In this document: one piece after another, positions 1-9,370 of the stretch
Layout: every line of letters starts with the position of its first letter
Numbering within the stretch: position 1 is the stretch's first letter
DNA from: Lachnospiraceae bacterium
GTDB lineage: Bacteria; Bacillota; Clostridia; Lachnospirales; Lachnospiraceae
DNA length: 33,714 bases
NCBI GenBank assembly: GCA_016286115.1
Contig: JAEESA010000005.1
Span: 1 to 33,714 of the forward strand
Direction of reading: 5' to 3'
Program-made: the position numbers and the translations under genes
Notes under the pieces: generated by a model
What the model was told of the DNA's origin: nothing
What the model saw: only the letters and a program-made list of their open reading frames with translations
The model's database searches: none

Positions 1-351
1 TCCCGCGTCAGACAGGACTTCCACGGCTCGGTCAAAGTTTTCCTTTTTAACAAGGATATAATCCGTATTGTATGTGGAAACCGCAAAAATTCCAATCCTA
101 TTCTCCGCAAGGATACCTGACAGTTTTGAAAGAATACCGATCAGCGAAAAATCCAGCACCCCCTGAATGCGAAACCCACGCCAGCCGTCATCCCGTTCAA
201 CAGTATTTCCGGGAGTGTCCTCTGTTTTACAAACAAACGAGATTTCCTCATCTGTCCTGCCGATAAAGAAAAACTCCCTGCTTAGATCAATGTCTTTAAT
301 ATCCGATAATTTGCAAACAGTCAGATCGTATTCCAGCTTCTTTAATTCCAT
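1..351 (-). CDS. ACT domain-containing protein, 3' end cut by window edge
   Basis: Manual reverse-complement translation from CAT at 349-351: MELKKLEYDLTVCKLSDIKDIDLSREFFFIGRTDEEISFVCKTEDTPGN...GVLDFSLIGILSKLSGILAENRIGIFAVSTYNTDYILVKKENFDRAVEVLSDAG; 'LIGILSKLSGILAENRIGIFAVSTYNTDYILV' is ACT-like. Not in the ORF track because it has no stop inside the window. Confidence 0.72.
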   Translation of the reverse strand, partial: MELKKLEYDLTVCKLSDIKDIDLSREFFFIGRTDEEISFVCKTEDTPGNTVERDDGWRGFRIQGVLDFSLIGILSKLSGILAENRIGIFAVSTYNTDYILVKKENFDRAVEVLSDAG

Positions 352-417
352 CTTGCTTTTCCTTCTTCTATAACTTCATTCCGGATTGATATCATCTGTG
401 GTATATCAATATCTCTG

Positions 418-912
418 TCAGCTTTTAGCCTCTGTTAATTCCTTCAGTGTGTCTCCTGCGATCCGATAGACAGTCCAGTCACTCATTTGTTCTGCTCCAA
501 GTGACAAGTAGAAGTCTATACTCGGTTTATTCCAGTCCAGGCACCACCATTCCAGTCTTCCGCATTTTCGCTCTACCGCTATCCTTGCCAGTTCTTTAAG
601 TATAGCCTTTCCATATCCTTTTCCGCGATATTCGGGCAATACGAAGAGATCTTCAAGGTATATTCCTGCCCGTCCGAGGAAAGTGGAAAAATTATGAAAG
701 AACAGGGCAAATCCTACCTCTTTGCCATTTTCACACGCAAAAATACATTCTGCTTTCTTTTTTTCAAATATCCATTCTTTCAGCAGCTCCTCTGTGGCTA
801 CTACTTCATCCAGCATTTTCTCATACGTAGCAAGTTCCCTGATAAATGTCAGTATCAGGGAACAATCCTTTTCTTCCGCGTATCTGAAGGTGATGTTGCT
901 ATCTTCTGTCAT
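418..912 (-). CDS. GNAT family N-acetyltransferase
   Basis: ORF 164 aa; 'YLEDLFVLPEYRGKGYGKAILKELARIAVERKCGRLEWWCLDWN' is the GNAT acetyl-CoA loop signature (spermidine/diamine acetyltransferase-like). Confidence 0.92.
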   Translation of the reverse strand: MTEDSNITFRYAEEKDCSLILTFIRELATYEKMLDEVVATEELLKEWIFEKKKAECIFACENGKEVGFALFFHNFSTFLGRAGIYLEDLFVLPEYRGKGYGKAILKELARIAVERKCGRLEWWCLDWNKPSIDFYLSLGAEQMSDWTVYRIAGDTLKELTEAKS

Positions 913-926
913 TATCCGTTTTCCTC

Positions 927-1907
927 CTATAACGATCCGTTTATATATTCATATGAAAACAACACGGCCTTGCCTGTCAGCTGCTCGCACATATGGGGCG
1001 GGTCATTCTTAGAAAATCCCGTCGGGCGTAATCTGCAGCATCTTAATGAGCCAAATTCTTCCTCAAACTGTTTTGCAAAATCATAACATGCTTCCACTAT
1101 ATCATTTTCTGTTTTTTCCATAGACTGGTAAAGTATCCCGATAAACATAAGAGAGCCTTCCACCAGACCGCACTGTGCTCCGTATTTCCCGGCGCCATGC
1201 AGTCCTATGGCAGAGGATAATACCTGCTCTTCCAACGGAACCTTGAATAATTCACTGAGACAGATCAAGGTTGTCCTTGCACAGTTCAGGTCCTCATCCC
1301 AATAAAGCTTATGTACACGCTTGTCTATATACTCTTTCATAAGTTCTGTATCTCTCCCGCTGCCTGTTGGCCCTGTTTGGACATCTGTAAATATTGATCT
1401 TTCGTAAAACAGAAAATCCGTCATTCCCGTGTTTTCTGCATACAGTCTCTGTTCTCCCTTATATGAAAACCCGGCTTTTTCGTACATCCTTCGCGCAGGA
1501 ATATTGGTTTTCAATGCATCAAGCCGGAGAGCCTTTTTTCCGTTCCTGCCGGCTATTTCCTCAGCCTCTTCAAGGATCCTTATCCCCAAAGATCTTCCCT
1601 GATATCCGGGACATATCGCAAGCAGATGAACCGTTGCCACCTGATCATTTTCAAGATCATCCTGCCACTCTATAGCCTTATAATCGTCTCCCTGGCTCAT
1701 CGAGATCACTACTGCCCCGGCAATTTTATCTCCATCCATCAGGAAGTACATCTCATCCCGTTCAATATATGTCTTTAACATTTCATCCGTCGGATGCTTC
1801 CCATATACCCAACGGGCATGTTTCTCTATCTGCGGGGTGTTCTCGATAACGCCCAAATATGCTTTTTTAGCTGTTTCAAAATCACTTGTACGAACCAGCT
1901 GCATCAT
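927..1907 (-). CDS. Fusion: N-terminal GNAT acetyltransferase + C-terminal C_GCAxxG_C_C-type redox/metal domain
   Basis: 'VHLLAICPGYQGRSLGIRILEEAEEIA' (GNAT) followed by 'DLNCARTTLICLSELF...GLHGAGKYGAQCGLVEGSLM...CCRLRPTGFSKNDPPHMCEQL' (conserved Cys pattern of C_GCAxxG_C_C family). Confidence 0.85.
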   Translation of the reverse strand: MMQLVRTSDFETAKKAYLGVIENTPQIEKHARWVYGKHPTDEMLKTYIERDEMYFLMDGDKIAGAVVISMSQGDDYKAIEWQDDLENDQVATVHLLAICPGYQGRSLGIRILEEAEEIAGRNGKKALRLDALKTNIPARRMYEKAGFSYKGEQRLYAENTGMTDFLFYERSIFTDVQTGPTGSGRDTELMKEYIDKRVHKLYWDEDLNCARTTLICLSELFKVPLEEQVLSSAIGLHGAGKYGAQCGLVEGSLMFIGILYQSMEKTENDIVEACYDFAKQFEEEFGSLRCCRLRPTGFSKNDPPHMCEQLTGKAVLFSYEYINGSL

Positions 1908-2318
1908 TCATTCCTCCGCAGTAAGCTTAGCGAGTATTTCCTTCAGATCGGTCACATACCGGGTTTGCTGTTTTTTTAAATAGAACCTGACAAACGGCCT
2001 CATTATCAGTTTTTTCGCCGTCACATCTTCGGTAAACGATATCTCGGTCTTTTCGTTAATACCGGTAAATATGCCTTTCCAATGACCTGTCATATTTTCG
2101 TTTTCCATATCAAATTCCCAGCACTTGTATGGCTCAGTTTTGGTGATGGTAAACGTAGTGGCATATCCGTCCTTAGTATATTCAACGAACTCCTTCTCGC
2201 TTATGATCTTTAGATCACTCAGATCGCTGCGCCACCTGAAATCGTCAAGTGAGGTGACAACGTTCCAGACTTTCTGCAAATCGGCATCAATTATCTCAGT
2301 TATAGTTGATACAGCCAT
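1908..2318 (-). CDS. SRPBCC family protein (polyketide cyclase/START-like)
   Basis: 136 aa; 'ITEIIDADLQKVWNVVTSLDDFRWRSDLSDLKI...' and C-terminal long helix typical of SRPBCC. Confidence 0.85.
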   Translation of the reverse strand: MAVSTITEIIDADLQKVWNVVTSLDDFRWRSDLSDLKIISEKEFVEYTKDGYATTFTITKTEPYKCWEFDMENENMTGHWKGIFTGINEKTEISFTEDVTAKKLIMRPFVRFYLKKQQTRYVTDLKEILAKLTAEE

Positions 2319-2358
2319 TATCTGCCTCCTCCAAAAGGCTTTAATCCTTCATATCGCT

Positions 2359-3153
2359 TCATTGAAGTATTCTTTCAAAAACCCTGCAAAAATCCAGCAC
2401 TCCATCTGTTCCGATAATATAAATATTCGGGAGATGGGATATCCTCGCCCTGCTGTATTCTATCCTTTCAAGTCCGCAGTCAAAAACAGTATGATTTGTC
2501 AGGGCAGTATCGCATTTCTTTTCCCAAACAATCTCCATGAACTTCTTCAAAGACTTCCTTTGCAGCTCTCTGCCGTCTTCATCTCCCCAGGGAGGTGTGG
2601 CACCTCCGAAGAGACACGCCATATGCTTTTTCCCGTTCTCATGCACGGGAAAAATGAAACTGCAGCATCCTTTTGTGTGTCCCGGAGTTGATATTACATA
2701 TATGCTCCTGTCTCCGCAGTCGATCAGATCTCCGTCGCATAGATACTCATCGATCTCAAACTCCTTCCAGTTATCACTCCGTCCGTCTTCATGCGGAGTG
2801 GAAAGCCTTAATCTATCGTCCTCTTCGGAAAGAAAGGTTTTCGCCCCGGAGTTTTCTTTAAGCCATTTTCCACATCCCACATGATCAATATGCCCATGTG
2901 TCATTAAAAACATACTGATCCCTTTTCCGTCCCAGCCTGCTTCATCAATGGAACAGAGTATCTCATCATAGACTCTTTCATCAGGCCAGATACCGTCTAT
3001 CACCACAAGTCCTGCTGCGGTTTTCAGTATGTAACAGGCTGTTTCCTTCTGCGCTACAATGATCAGATCATCAAAGATCTGTGCATGTGTAAACCATGAC
3101 ATATCTTCCATTCTCTTTATTGTCTCTATAGTTAATTCCGGTATATCCTTCAT
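2359..3153 (-). CDS. MBL fold metallo-hydrolase
   Basis: Contains 'MTHGHIDHVGCGKWL' (HxHxDH) and 'VISTPGHTKGCCSF'. Confidence 0.92.
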   Translation of the reverse strand: MKDIPELTIETIKRMEDMSWFTHAQIFDDLIIVAQKETACYILKTAAGLVVIDGIWPDERVYDEILCSIDEAGWDGKGISMFLMTHGHIDHVGCGKWLKENSGAKTFLSEEDDRLRLSTPHEDGRSDNWKEFEIDEYLCDGDLIDCGDRSIYVISTPGHTKGCCSFIFPVHENGKKHMACLFGGATPPWGDEDGRELQRKSLKKFMEIVWEKKCDTALTNHTVFDCGLERIEYSRARISHLPNIYIIGTDGVLDFCRVFERILQ

Positions 3154-4265
3154 TTTTTCTTTCCTGTCTTTAAGCGTCTGCCTTTATGCAAACTGCTGAC
3201 TATACTCAGCTTCACCACGAGTTCGATCGTTTTTCCTTCCGCAAACTTCTCTATTTCGGAAATGATCTCTTTTTCAAATCTGCCTTCTTCAAAGGGAACC
3301 TCCGCATGTATGACTATCTGTATCCCGCTGCCTGAACGGTTGAAGGAAGTTTCATCTGCTATCTTCACTGAATATGGGAGTTTTGCAAGGTATTGTTCAA
3401 GTTCCCTTCGTATATTGCTTTCTGTCTGCTGATCAACAGGAACCATCGGCTGGATCGTGACAATATACCCGAATTCCCGGAATATCCCGCTTCTTAAACC
3501 CGTTATATCATCAAGTATCTGTTCATCCGTTCTGCCCTGTGCCGGTACAATATTAACCACTGCTCCGAAGCGTTCATATCCGTAATCCAGGATCTGAACA
3601 TCACTGCATTTTTCTATCACACCGTCATTATATGACAGTATATATTCCTTCAGTCTCTTAACGGCATCTTCATCCGTATCCTCTCCCATAATGCGTCTTG
3701 AGGTGTCTGCAAAAGACTTGAATCCGTTATAAATAATGAAGAGGGAAACAAGTACTCCGCAGTACCCATCTAAATGAAGTCCCGTATTTGACTGAATGAT
3801 GAAGGAAATGAGAACCACCGCCGTGGATACGGCATCAGAAATGCAATCCAATGCCGCAGCCTTGTAAGCTTGTGAATTATGTTCTTTCGATCTTGAGATA
3901 TTATAAAAATAGAGGAATACCTTTGTGGCTGCCGAAATCACAAGGATTATCAATGCCACCATGCTGAATGTGGCCTCGGAAGGATGCCTTATCCCTTCCA
4001 CAGACTGCATTAATAACTCCCATCCCACCACTACGATCGAGCAGGACATCGCAATAGCCACCAGCCATTCTATTCTGCCATGACCGTTCTTATGCTTCTT
4101 CCCACCCGGAATAGCGGACAGCTTTGCACCGAGCTCGGTGATCGCTGAAGTAACGGCATCCATGAGATTATTGGTGCCATCTGCCATTACAGACGTCAAG
4201 CCGCAGATACTCCCTGCAAAAAACTTTAGCCCGGCCAGACATATATTGATCAATATAGGTATCAT
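3150..4265 (-). CDS. Cation diffusion facilitator (CDF) family transporter
   Basis: 371 aa; 'SVMADGTNNLMDAVTSAITELGAKLSAIPGGKKHKNGHGRIEWL' and 'ALDCISDAVSTAVVLI' are CDF motifs; the MBL gene overlaps its stop by 4 nt. Confidence 0.92.
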   Translation of the reverse strand: MIPILINICLAGLKFFAGSICGLTSVMADGTNNLMDAVTSAITELGAKLSAIPGGKKHKNGHGRIEWLVAIAMSCSIVVVGWELLMQSVEGIRHPSEATFSMVALIILVISAATKVFLYFYNISRSKEHNSQAYKAAALDCISDAVSTAVVLISFIIQSNTGLHLDGYCGVLVSLFIIYNGFKSFADTSRRIMGEDTDEDAVKRLKEYILSYNDGVIEKCSDVQILDYGYERFGAVVNIVPAQGRTDEQILDDITGLRSGIFREFGYIVTIQPMVPVDQQTESNIRRELEQYLAKLPYSVKIADETSFNRSGSGIQIVIHAEVPFEEGRFEKEIISEIEKFAEGKTIELVVKLSIVSSLHKGRRLKTGKKK

Positions 4266-4493
4266 GGAATTAAAATATCCTCCCGTCTCCCGACATTACT
4301 GTTTTCAATCTTTCTATACGGATCCGATCTTTTTGTGAGCCACCCATAGTTATGAGAATAAACAGATTTAATTCACAGACAGATGTTTACGTTTCCATAT
4401 ACTGCGAGCCGTATTATCCCGATAACGATCAAATGTGCGGGATAATATATATAAAAAAACCACTTCATCCATCTGGCCTTGCCCCGTTCACCG

Positions 4494-5123
4494 TTATAAA
4501 GCTTCAGTACAGGATAAACCCATGAGAACACCGATAAGTTCTATTGCGTATGTTTTGCTGACGAAAAAATACGACACTATACCGTATACGAATACCCATC
4601 CCGCCATTTTCAACATCTGTTTTTCAAGATTTCCTCTTTCGCTGTACATGCCAAGGAGCGCAAGAACGGCTATACAGCTCCAGTCTGCCGGAAAGGCGCT
4701 GAAAATAAGGATGGTCTGGATCGCAGTCTTCTGCCACTTCTTTAACATTTCTGAATGATCATCAATGTATAAAACGACAACCGCAATAAACAGCGGATAT
4801 ATGACACTGGTTCTGTTAAATATCCCGCCTTCGAATGGATTAAGGCTTATTCCAAAACCGAAGCAGTATGCAAAGTGAGAAATGATCGCAAAGATTCCCA
4901 TACGGAGCATATACTTTTTAACATCCCTTGTATAATGATAACCTTCACATACAAAGAACCACATTATCGGAGCGGTAAGCCTTCCGATGAAATGAAGCGC
5001 AAGCGGTATTGCTTCCATTGGAAATCCCGGATACAGCAGATCCGTGGCATGATCTATCGTCATCGCTATAATAGCAATGAATTTTAAGTAGTTGGAGTTA
5101 AACTGTTTCCTGCAAATCTGCAT
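4494..5123 (-). CDS. TraX family protein, apparently frameshifted near its C-terminus
   Basis: 'NYLKFIAIIAMTIDHATDLLYPG...HFIGRLTAPIMWFFVCEGYHYTRDVKKYMLRMGIFAIISHFAYCFGFG' is TraX-like; expected C-terminus is found in another frame down to 4373 (see finding). Confidence 0.85.
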   Translation of the reverse strand: MQICRKQFNSNYLKFIAIIAMTIDHATDLLYPGFPMEAIPLALHFIGRLTAPIMWFFVCEGYHYTRDVKKYMLRMGIFAIISHFAYCFGFGISLNPFEGGIFNRTSVIYPLFIAVVVLYIDDHSEMLKKWQKTAIQTILIFSAFPADWSCIAVLALLGMYSERGNLEKQMLKMAGWVFVYGIVSYFFVSKTYAIELIGVLMGLSCTEAL

Positions 5124-5147
5124 CCATTATCTACTTCCTCTAAAAGC

Positions 5148-5690
5148 TTAAAGCCCTTTGATCGACTCTCCCAATATGAATGCCTTATTTAAATCTTCGT
5201 CCTTAACATCACCCTTTTCTTTTGCCCCTCTTATTAAAACCATACCGGCATCTTCCAGCTTGAAAAAACTGAGGATCAGCCGGTACTCTGTGATAATGGC
5301 ATCAAATAACTCCGGCAGTTCCGCAGCTCCTACCAGAATAAGCCCCAGTTTCTTTATATGAAATCTGTTCCTCATCGGAGTATGAAGCCTGTCAATAACT
5401 GCCTTTAGCTGAGCGCTTATACCATAGAAATAAACAGGCGAAGCAATGATCAGGGTATCCGCCTCATTCAGCTTTTCATATATTTCTGTCATATCGTCAT
5501 CCTGAAAGCACCTGTTTTCATCCCTCTCAAAACAGGAATTGCATCCAATACATGGTTTAACGTTATGATCGGAAACTGAGATGACCTCAACCGTATTATT
5601 CTTTTCTGCACCCTTTGCAAATGCTTCAACCAATCTGTCGGTATTGCCGTTTTTTCTCGGACTTCCAGCCAATACAACTATCTTTCCCAT
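5148..5690 (-). CDS. Flavodoxin / NADPH-dependent FMN reductase family protein
   Basis: 'VVLAGSPRKNGNTDRLVEAFAKG...CIGCNSCFERDENRCFQDDDMTEIYEKLNEADTLIIASPVYFYGISAQLKAVIDRL'. Confidence 0.93.
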   Translation of the reverse strand: MGKIVVLAGSPRKNGNTDRLVEAFAKGAEKNNTVEVISVSDHNVKPCIGCNSCFERDENRCFQDDDMTEIYEKLNEADTLIIASPVYFYGISAQLKAVIDRLHTPMRNRFHIKKLGLILVGAAELPELFDAIITEYRLILSFFKLEDAGMVLIRGAKEKGDVKDEDLNKAFILGESIKGL

Positions 5691-5692
5691 AT

Positions 5693-6307
5693 TCAGCCCT
5701 CAACTTCTGCCAAACCCTCATACTTCATTGGTGTAAATCTGATCCCGTTAACTGTCTGTTCCTTATCACTATCCTCAAATCCCAGGGCGTGGTAAAAAGG
5801 AACTCCATAGGGGGATGAATTAACCGTGATCGTCTGTTCCGGGTAATCCTGCAAAACTGATCTGAACAGCCTTGTTCCTATCCCCTGACGATGGTATTTC
5901 CCGTCTACAAAGAAGAAGCATATGTGTTTTCTGTCCGGCCGGATCCCTATAGTACCTACAAGCTTTTCGGCATCAAAAGCCCCATAGTATTCGATCCCGG
6001 CCAGATACTCCTCATCATGCAGGCACTTCCGGAATTCCTCTATACCTTCTTCGGAATAATCCGGAGATTCATACTCCGAAAACACTCTCCATGCAAGATC
6101 AAGCGCAGCGGATATTTCATCTGAAGTAATCTTTCGTATTTCTTTCTGTTTTTTTAAATTCCTTTTCTCCATCGCAGCACCTAACAACAATCCAAAACAT
6201 AGACCTATAGGCAGCCAAAATCCGATATTATGTGTAGCGATTCCTATGCTCATTCCGTAAATGAGTCCTAAACACATTCCGATAGATTGCGTAAATCCTT
6301 CTTTCAT
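5693..6307 (-). CDS. GNAT family N-acetyltransferase with N-terminal hydrophobic region
   Basis: N-terminus 'MCLGLIYGMSIGIATHNIGFWLPIGLCFGLLLGAAMEKRN' is membrane-like; C-terminus 'HICFFFVDGKYHRQGIGTRLFRSVLQDYPEQTITVNSSPYGVPFYHALGFE' is GNAT. Confidence 0.88.
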   Translation of the reverse strand: MKEGFTQSIGMCLGLIYGMSIGIATHNIGFWLPIGLCFGLLLGAAMEKRNLKKQKEIRKITSDEISAALDLAWRVFSEYESPDYSEEGIEEFRKCLHDEEYLAGIEYYGAFDAEKLVGTIGIRPDRKHICFFFVDGKYHRQGIGTRLFRSVLQDYPEQTITVNSSPYGVPFYHALGFEDSDKEQTVNGIRFTPMKYEGLAEVEG

Positions 6308-6309
6308 TT

Positions 6310-6924
6310 TTATCTTTCCTCCAGTGCAAGTTTTATCGACAATCCGGCGAAAGACAATGCAAATCCCCGTTCGATGTTCTTCATAATAGGTTTACGCCTT
6401 TGAACCAGCTCACGCAAAGCACCTGCGATCAGCCCGTATATAATGAAAACAATCAGAGTCATAAGCATGAAAACCAGACTTAACACAACCATGCAATCAA
6501 TTTTGTCAACGGTATCTGAAGGAATGAACTGTGGCAGAAACGAAAAGAAAAATATAGTCAGTTTTGGATTCAGAAGATTCAAAACAACGCCCCGCGCAGC
6601 AGTTTTTAATGAAGTTGTCGCAAATCTATTTTCATCAAATTCAAGCTGTCCTGCGGATGTCCAAGTCTTCCATGCAAGATACATGAGGTAAACGGCTCCG
6701 GCATATTTTATTACCGAAAATATTTTCGCGCTCATATGCATGATTGCGGACAAACCCAAAATACATGCGACAATATGAGGAATTATTCCGAGCGTGCAAC
6801 CAAAAGCCGCAGCCAGCATAATTCTCTTTTTTTGTGTAAGACCCGTGTTGATTGTATAAATCACACCAGTTCCCGGAATAAGTACGATAACAAGTGCTGT
6901 CAGTAAAAAACTAATAGAGATCAA
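6310..6924 (-). CDS. LysE/RhtB family translocator
   Basis: 204 aa; 'VLIPGTGVIYTINTGLTQKKRIMLAAAFGCTLGIIPHIVACILGLSAI...GVVLNLLNPKLTIFFFSFLPQF'. Confidence 0.92.
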   Translation of the reverse strand: MISISFLLTALVIVLIPGTGVIYTINTGLTQKKRIMLAAAFGCTLGIIPHIVACILGLSAIMHMSAKIFSVIKYAGAVYLMYLAWKTWTSAGQLEFDENRFATTSLKTAARGVVLNLLNPKLTIFFFSFLPQFIPSDTVDKIDCMVVLSLVFMLMTLIVFIIYGLIAGALRELVQRRKPIMKNIERGFALSFAGLSIKLALEER

Positions 6925-7001
6925 TTTGCTCTCCCCTCTTTATTATCTTAGTGTTTTTAATTCATTTTCCAGCCTATCTGCATTTAATATATAGCAAAAA
7001 A

Positions 7002-7040
7002 CAGAACCGACTGAAATCTCACTGATTTCAGCCGGTTCTG
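7002..7040 (-). terminator. Rho-independent terminator-like hairpin
   Basis: cagaaccg-a-ctgaaatc ... gatttcag-c-cggttctg (about 17-bp stem, one mismatch), followed on the minus strand by TTTTTTGCT. Confidence 0.75.
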
Positions 7041-7231
7041 CACAGATTTGTTTTGATTTTGCACTCCATCTATTTTTAATGTCAAGGACATAGGTTTGTT
7101 GTGGCCATGAACTGAATTTTCATATCTGTTTGCACGATTATCTTCAAAGCTAAAGAGTATACATAGTCTATAGTACCTAAAATATTGTAACAAAAATCTT
7201 GACGGAATATAACAAAAAATGTATAGTCAAA

Positions 7232-7270
7232 ACGAGCCAGACATAGCAATTCTGCCATTGTCTGACTCGT
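7232..7270 (-). terminator. Hairpin, probable terminator for the minus-strand ATPase gene
   Basis: acgagccagaca ... tgtctgactcgt inverted repeat, with a short TTTT on the minus-strand 3' side; 50 nt after the stop of 7320..8609. Confidence 0.65.
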
Positions 7271-7319
7271 CAATTATCTTAGGAAATCCTATTTACAGAA
7301 AAACTTTCACACGATTGAT

Positions 7320-8609
7320 TTATCGGTTAAGACTGTCCTCGTCCAGAAGAAAATCGATCAGATTGATTCGGAGAATACCGTCCTCATCATTCCAGCTCTT
7401 TCCATAGGATTTTGATACGACAATTTTCCGGAAAGAGTCATTTACAGCTTTAAGCGGACGCAGTTCCGTTTTTTCTTTTGCCTTATCGTCCATGCTGAGC
7501 GCTGACTGGATGTAATACCGCTTGCTGCCTTTCGTGGCAATAAAATCAATCTCGCAGTTTTTCTGTATGCGATTCCCCGTGCTGCTTTTCTCCACAATCG
7601 GGATTACCCCGACATCCACCTGGTAGTCCCTTATTTTCAACTCATTATATATGCAGTTTTCCATGATATGAGCCTCTTCCTGCTGCCGCAAGCCGAGGCG
7701 GACATTCCGCAGCCCAACATCCGTGCAATAATACTTGGACGGGTATTCAAAGTACTTTTTTCCTTTGATGTCGTATCTTACCGATTCAGAAAACAAAAAG
7801 GAGCTCGTCAGATAGGAAAGATATGAGCTGATGGTCTCAACGTCAACCTTAAGACTTTTGGTGCTTTGAAGTGTCCGGGAAATCTTACTTGCGTTTGTTA
7901 AGGAACCCACTGAGGAACAGAGATTACTCGTTAATTCACGGAGCACCCCCGGAAGTCTGATCGTGTACCGCTCTTCGATATCCTTAAAATAGATCTCCTC
8001 AAAGAGATCTGATAAATAACGGAACTTGTCCTCGCCCGAATCAAGATGGATAAGATAGGGCATTCCGCCGTACATACTGTATTCGTTATATGCGTCTGTC
8101 TTGTCCATATCGACGGCAGAAAAGAATTCGGCGAACGAGAAAGGATGAACTTTTATTACATCTCCGCGACCTCTGAACTCCGTGGATATATCCGCTGACA
8201 GCATTTTGGAATTGCTTCCGGTCACATACACATCAATATTCTTCATGTGAAGAAAGCCGTTCAGGGTACTATACAGCCTGACCGGAGCGTCTTTCTGCAT
8301 AAGCTCTTCTTTGGAAATGGCATACTGGATTTCGTCTATCAGGACATAGTATTTCTGCTCCGTGTCTTTGACCCGTTCTCTCACATAGGCTGATAATTCA
8401 TTCGGATCCCTGTAGCGTTCGTTGATATCAATATCCAGCGCAAGAAGAATGATATTCTGCTCCGGCACGCCCGACGCAATTAGATGATCTTTGAACAGAT
8501 CAAAGAGAAGCGTGCTTTTCCCGCATCCTCGAATGCCGGTTATGACCTTTATCCGGCCATTCCATTGTCGTTTTTTCAGGGCTTCCAGATAATTCTTCCG
8601 TTCTACCAA
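7320..8609 (-). CDS. ATP-binding protein, AAA_14 / DUF4143 family
   Basis: 'VITGIRGCGKSTLLFDLF' (Walker A), 'YYVLIDEIQYA' (Walker B), 'VYVTGSNSKMLSADISTEFRGRGDVIKVHPFSFAEFF', C-terminal 'NCEIDFIATKGSKRYYIQSAL'. TTG start preceded by AAGGCGG. Confidence 0.93.
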   Translation of the reverse strand: MVERKNYLEALKKRQWNGRIKVITGIRGCGKSTLLFDLFKDHLIASGVPEQNIILLALDIDINERYRDPNELSAYVRERVKDTEQKYYVLIDEIQYAISKEELMQKDAPVRLYSTLNGFLHMKNIDVYVTGSNSKMLSADISTEFRGRGDVIKVHPFSFAEFFSAVDMDKTDAYNEYSMYGGMPYLIHLDSGEDKFRYLSDLFEEIYFKDIEERYTIRLPGVLRELTSNLCSSVGSLTNASKISRTLQSTKSLKVDVETISSYLSYLTSSFLFSESVRYDIKGKKYFEYPSKYYCTDVGLRNVRLGLRQQEEAHIMENCIYNELKIRDYQVDVGVIPIVEKSSTGNRIQKNCEIDFIATKGSKRYYIQSALSMDDKAKEKTELRPLKAVNDSFRKIVVSKSYGKSWNDEDGILRINLIDFLLDEDSLNR

Positions 8610-8739
8610 ATTAAATCCGCCTTTCCGTTATTTGGTCGTATATACGAGCAAGTTTCGATTACAAGTATAGTATCTTATTATACAAATAGCAAGGGTGAAA
8701 CGGTCAACAATCTTTGATTATACGCAAGATAAAACTGTG

Positions 8740-8820
8740 CTTTTACTGGTGACTATGGCGCGTTTTCACTGGTGACTTTGGCGCATTTTCACTGGTGACT
8801 TTGGCGCACTTTTACTGGTT
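8740..8820. repeat. Short tandem repeat, 23-nt period (about 3.5 copies)
   Basis: cttttactggtgactatggcgcg / ttttcactggtgactttggcgca / ttttcactggtgactttggcgca / cttttactggtt read directly from sequence. Confidence 0.9.
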
Positions 8821-9193
8821 AAACTCTATCTTTTATCATTGTAGTTCCGGATTGCAAAAGCTTAATCGCTTGTTCGACAGTAATCACCTTTGCATAACGC
8901 TTTCCCCACAAAAATTCGTTATAATACTTGTAGGCTGTTTCCTTATCAAAATAAGGATTATCATAGGTTGAGTTCGTGTATGCAGGAACAAATATGTTGA
9001 ATCCTTTTTCAAATCCGCTTTTGATCGTTGCGTCCATGCAATAGTCTGTTGACACACCGATTGCTATTATATCCTTTTCACCCTTCGAGTTCAGGTATTC
9101 TGTTAATCCTGTCATAGGATGAAAAGAACTGTTTACATTTTTCTCGAAGCGCCTTTCACCATCTCCGTTACTAGCAAAGGTTAGTGCACACAA
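8819..9193 (-). pseudogene. Isochorismatase (cysteine hydrolase) family protein, N-terminally truncated
   Basis: 124 aa: 'NSSFHPMTGLTEYLNSKGEKDIIAIGVSTDYCMDATIKSGFEKGFNIFVPAYTNSTYDN' covers the catalytic-Cys half ('GVSTDYC'); the N-terminal ~50-60 aa with the catalytic Asp is absent. Confidence 0.75.
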
Positions 9194-9220
9194 TTAATTT
9201 TTCTTTGAAATGTAAAAGTA

Positions 9221-9276
9221 ACCGCATAAAATCTGGCATTTTTCATCTTCGGAAAGCCTGATTTTATGCGGTTTTT
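9221..9276. terminator. Hairpin / possible terminator
   Basis: accgcataaaatc (9221-9233) ... gattttatgcggt (9260-9272) perfect 13-bp inverted repeat followed by tttt on the + strand. Confidence 0.6.
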
Positions 9277-9370
9277 CATGTTTTTGGATATGGCAAACAG
9301 AGAACTGGCCGATTTTTTGCAAGACTAAGCGGTCACTTCTCATAACTGTTTTATTATTATGCACTTAGTC

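Noticed and set aside
8740-8820. Possible CRISPR array
   Set aside because: The 23-nt units are adjacent with no spacers, so this is a simple tandem repeat.
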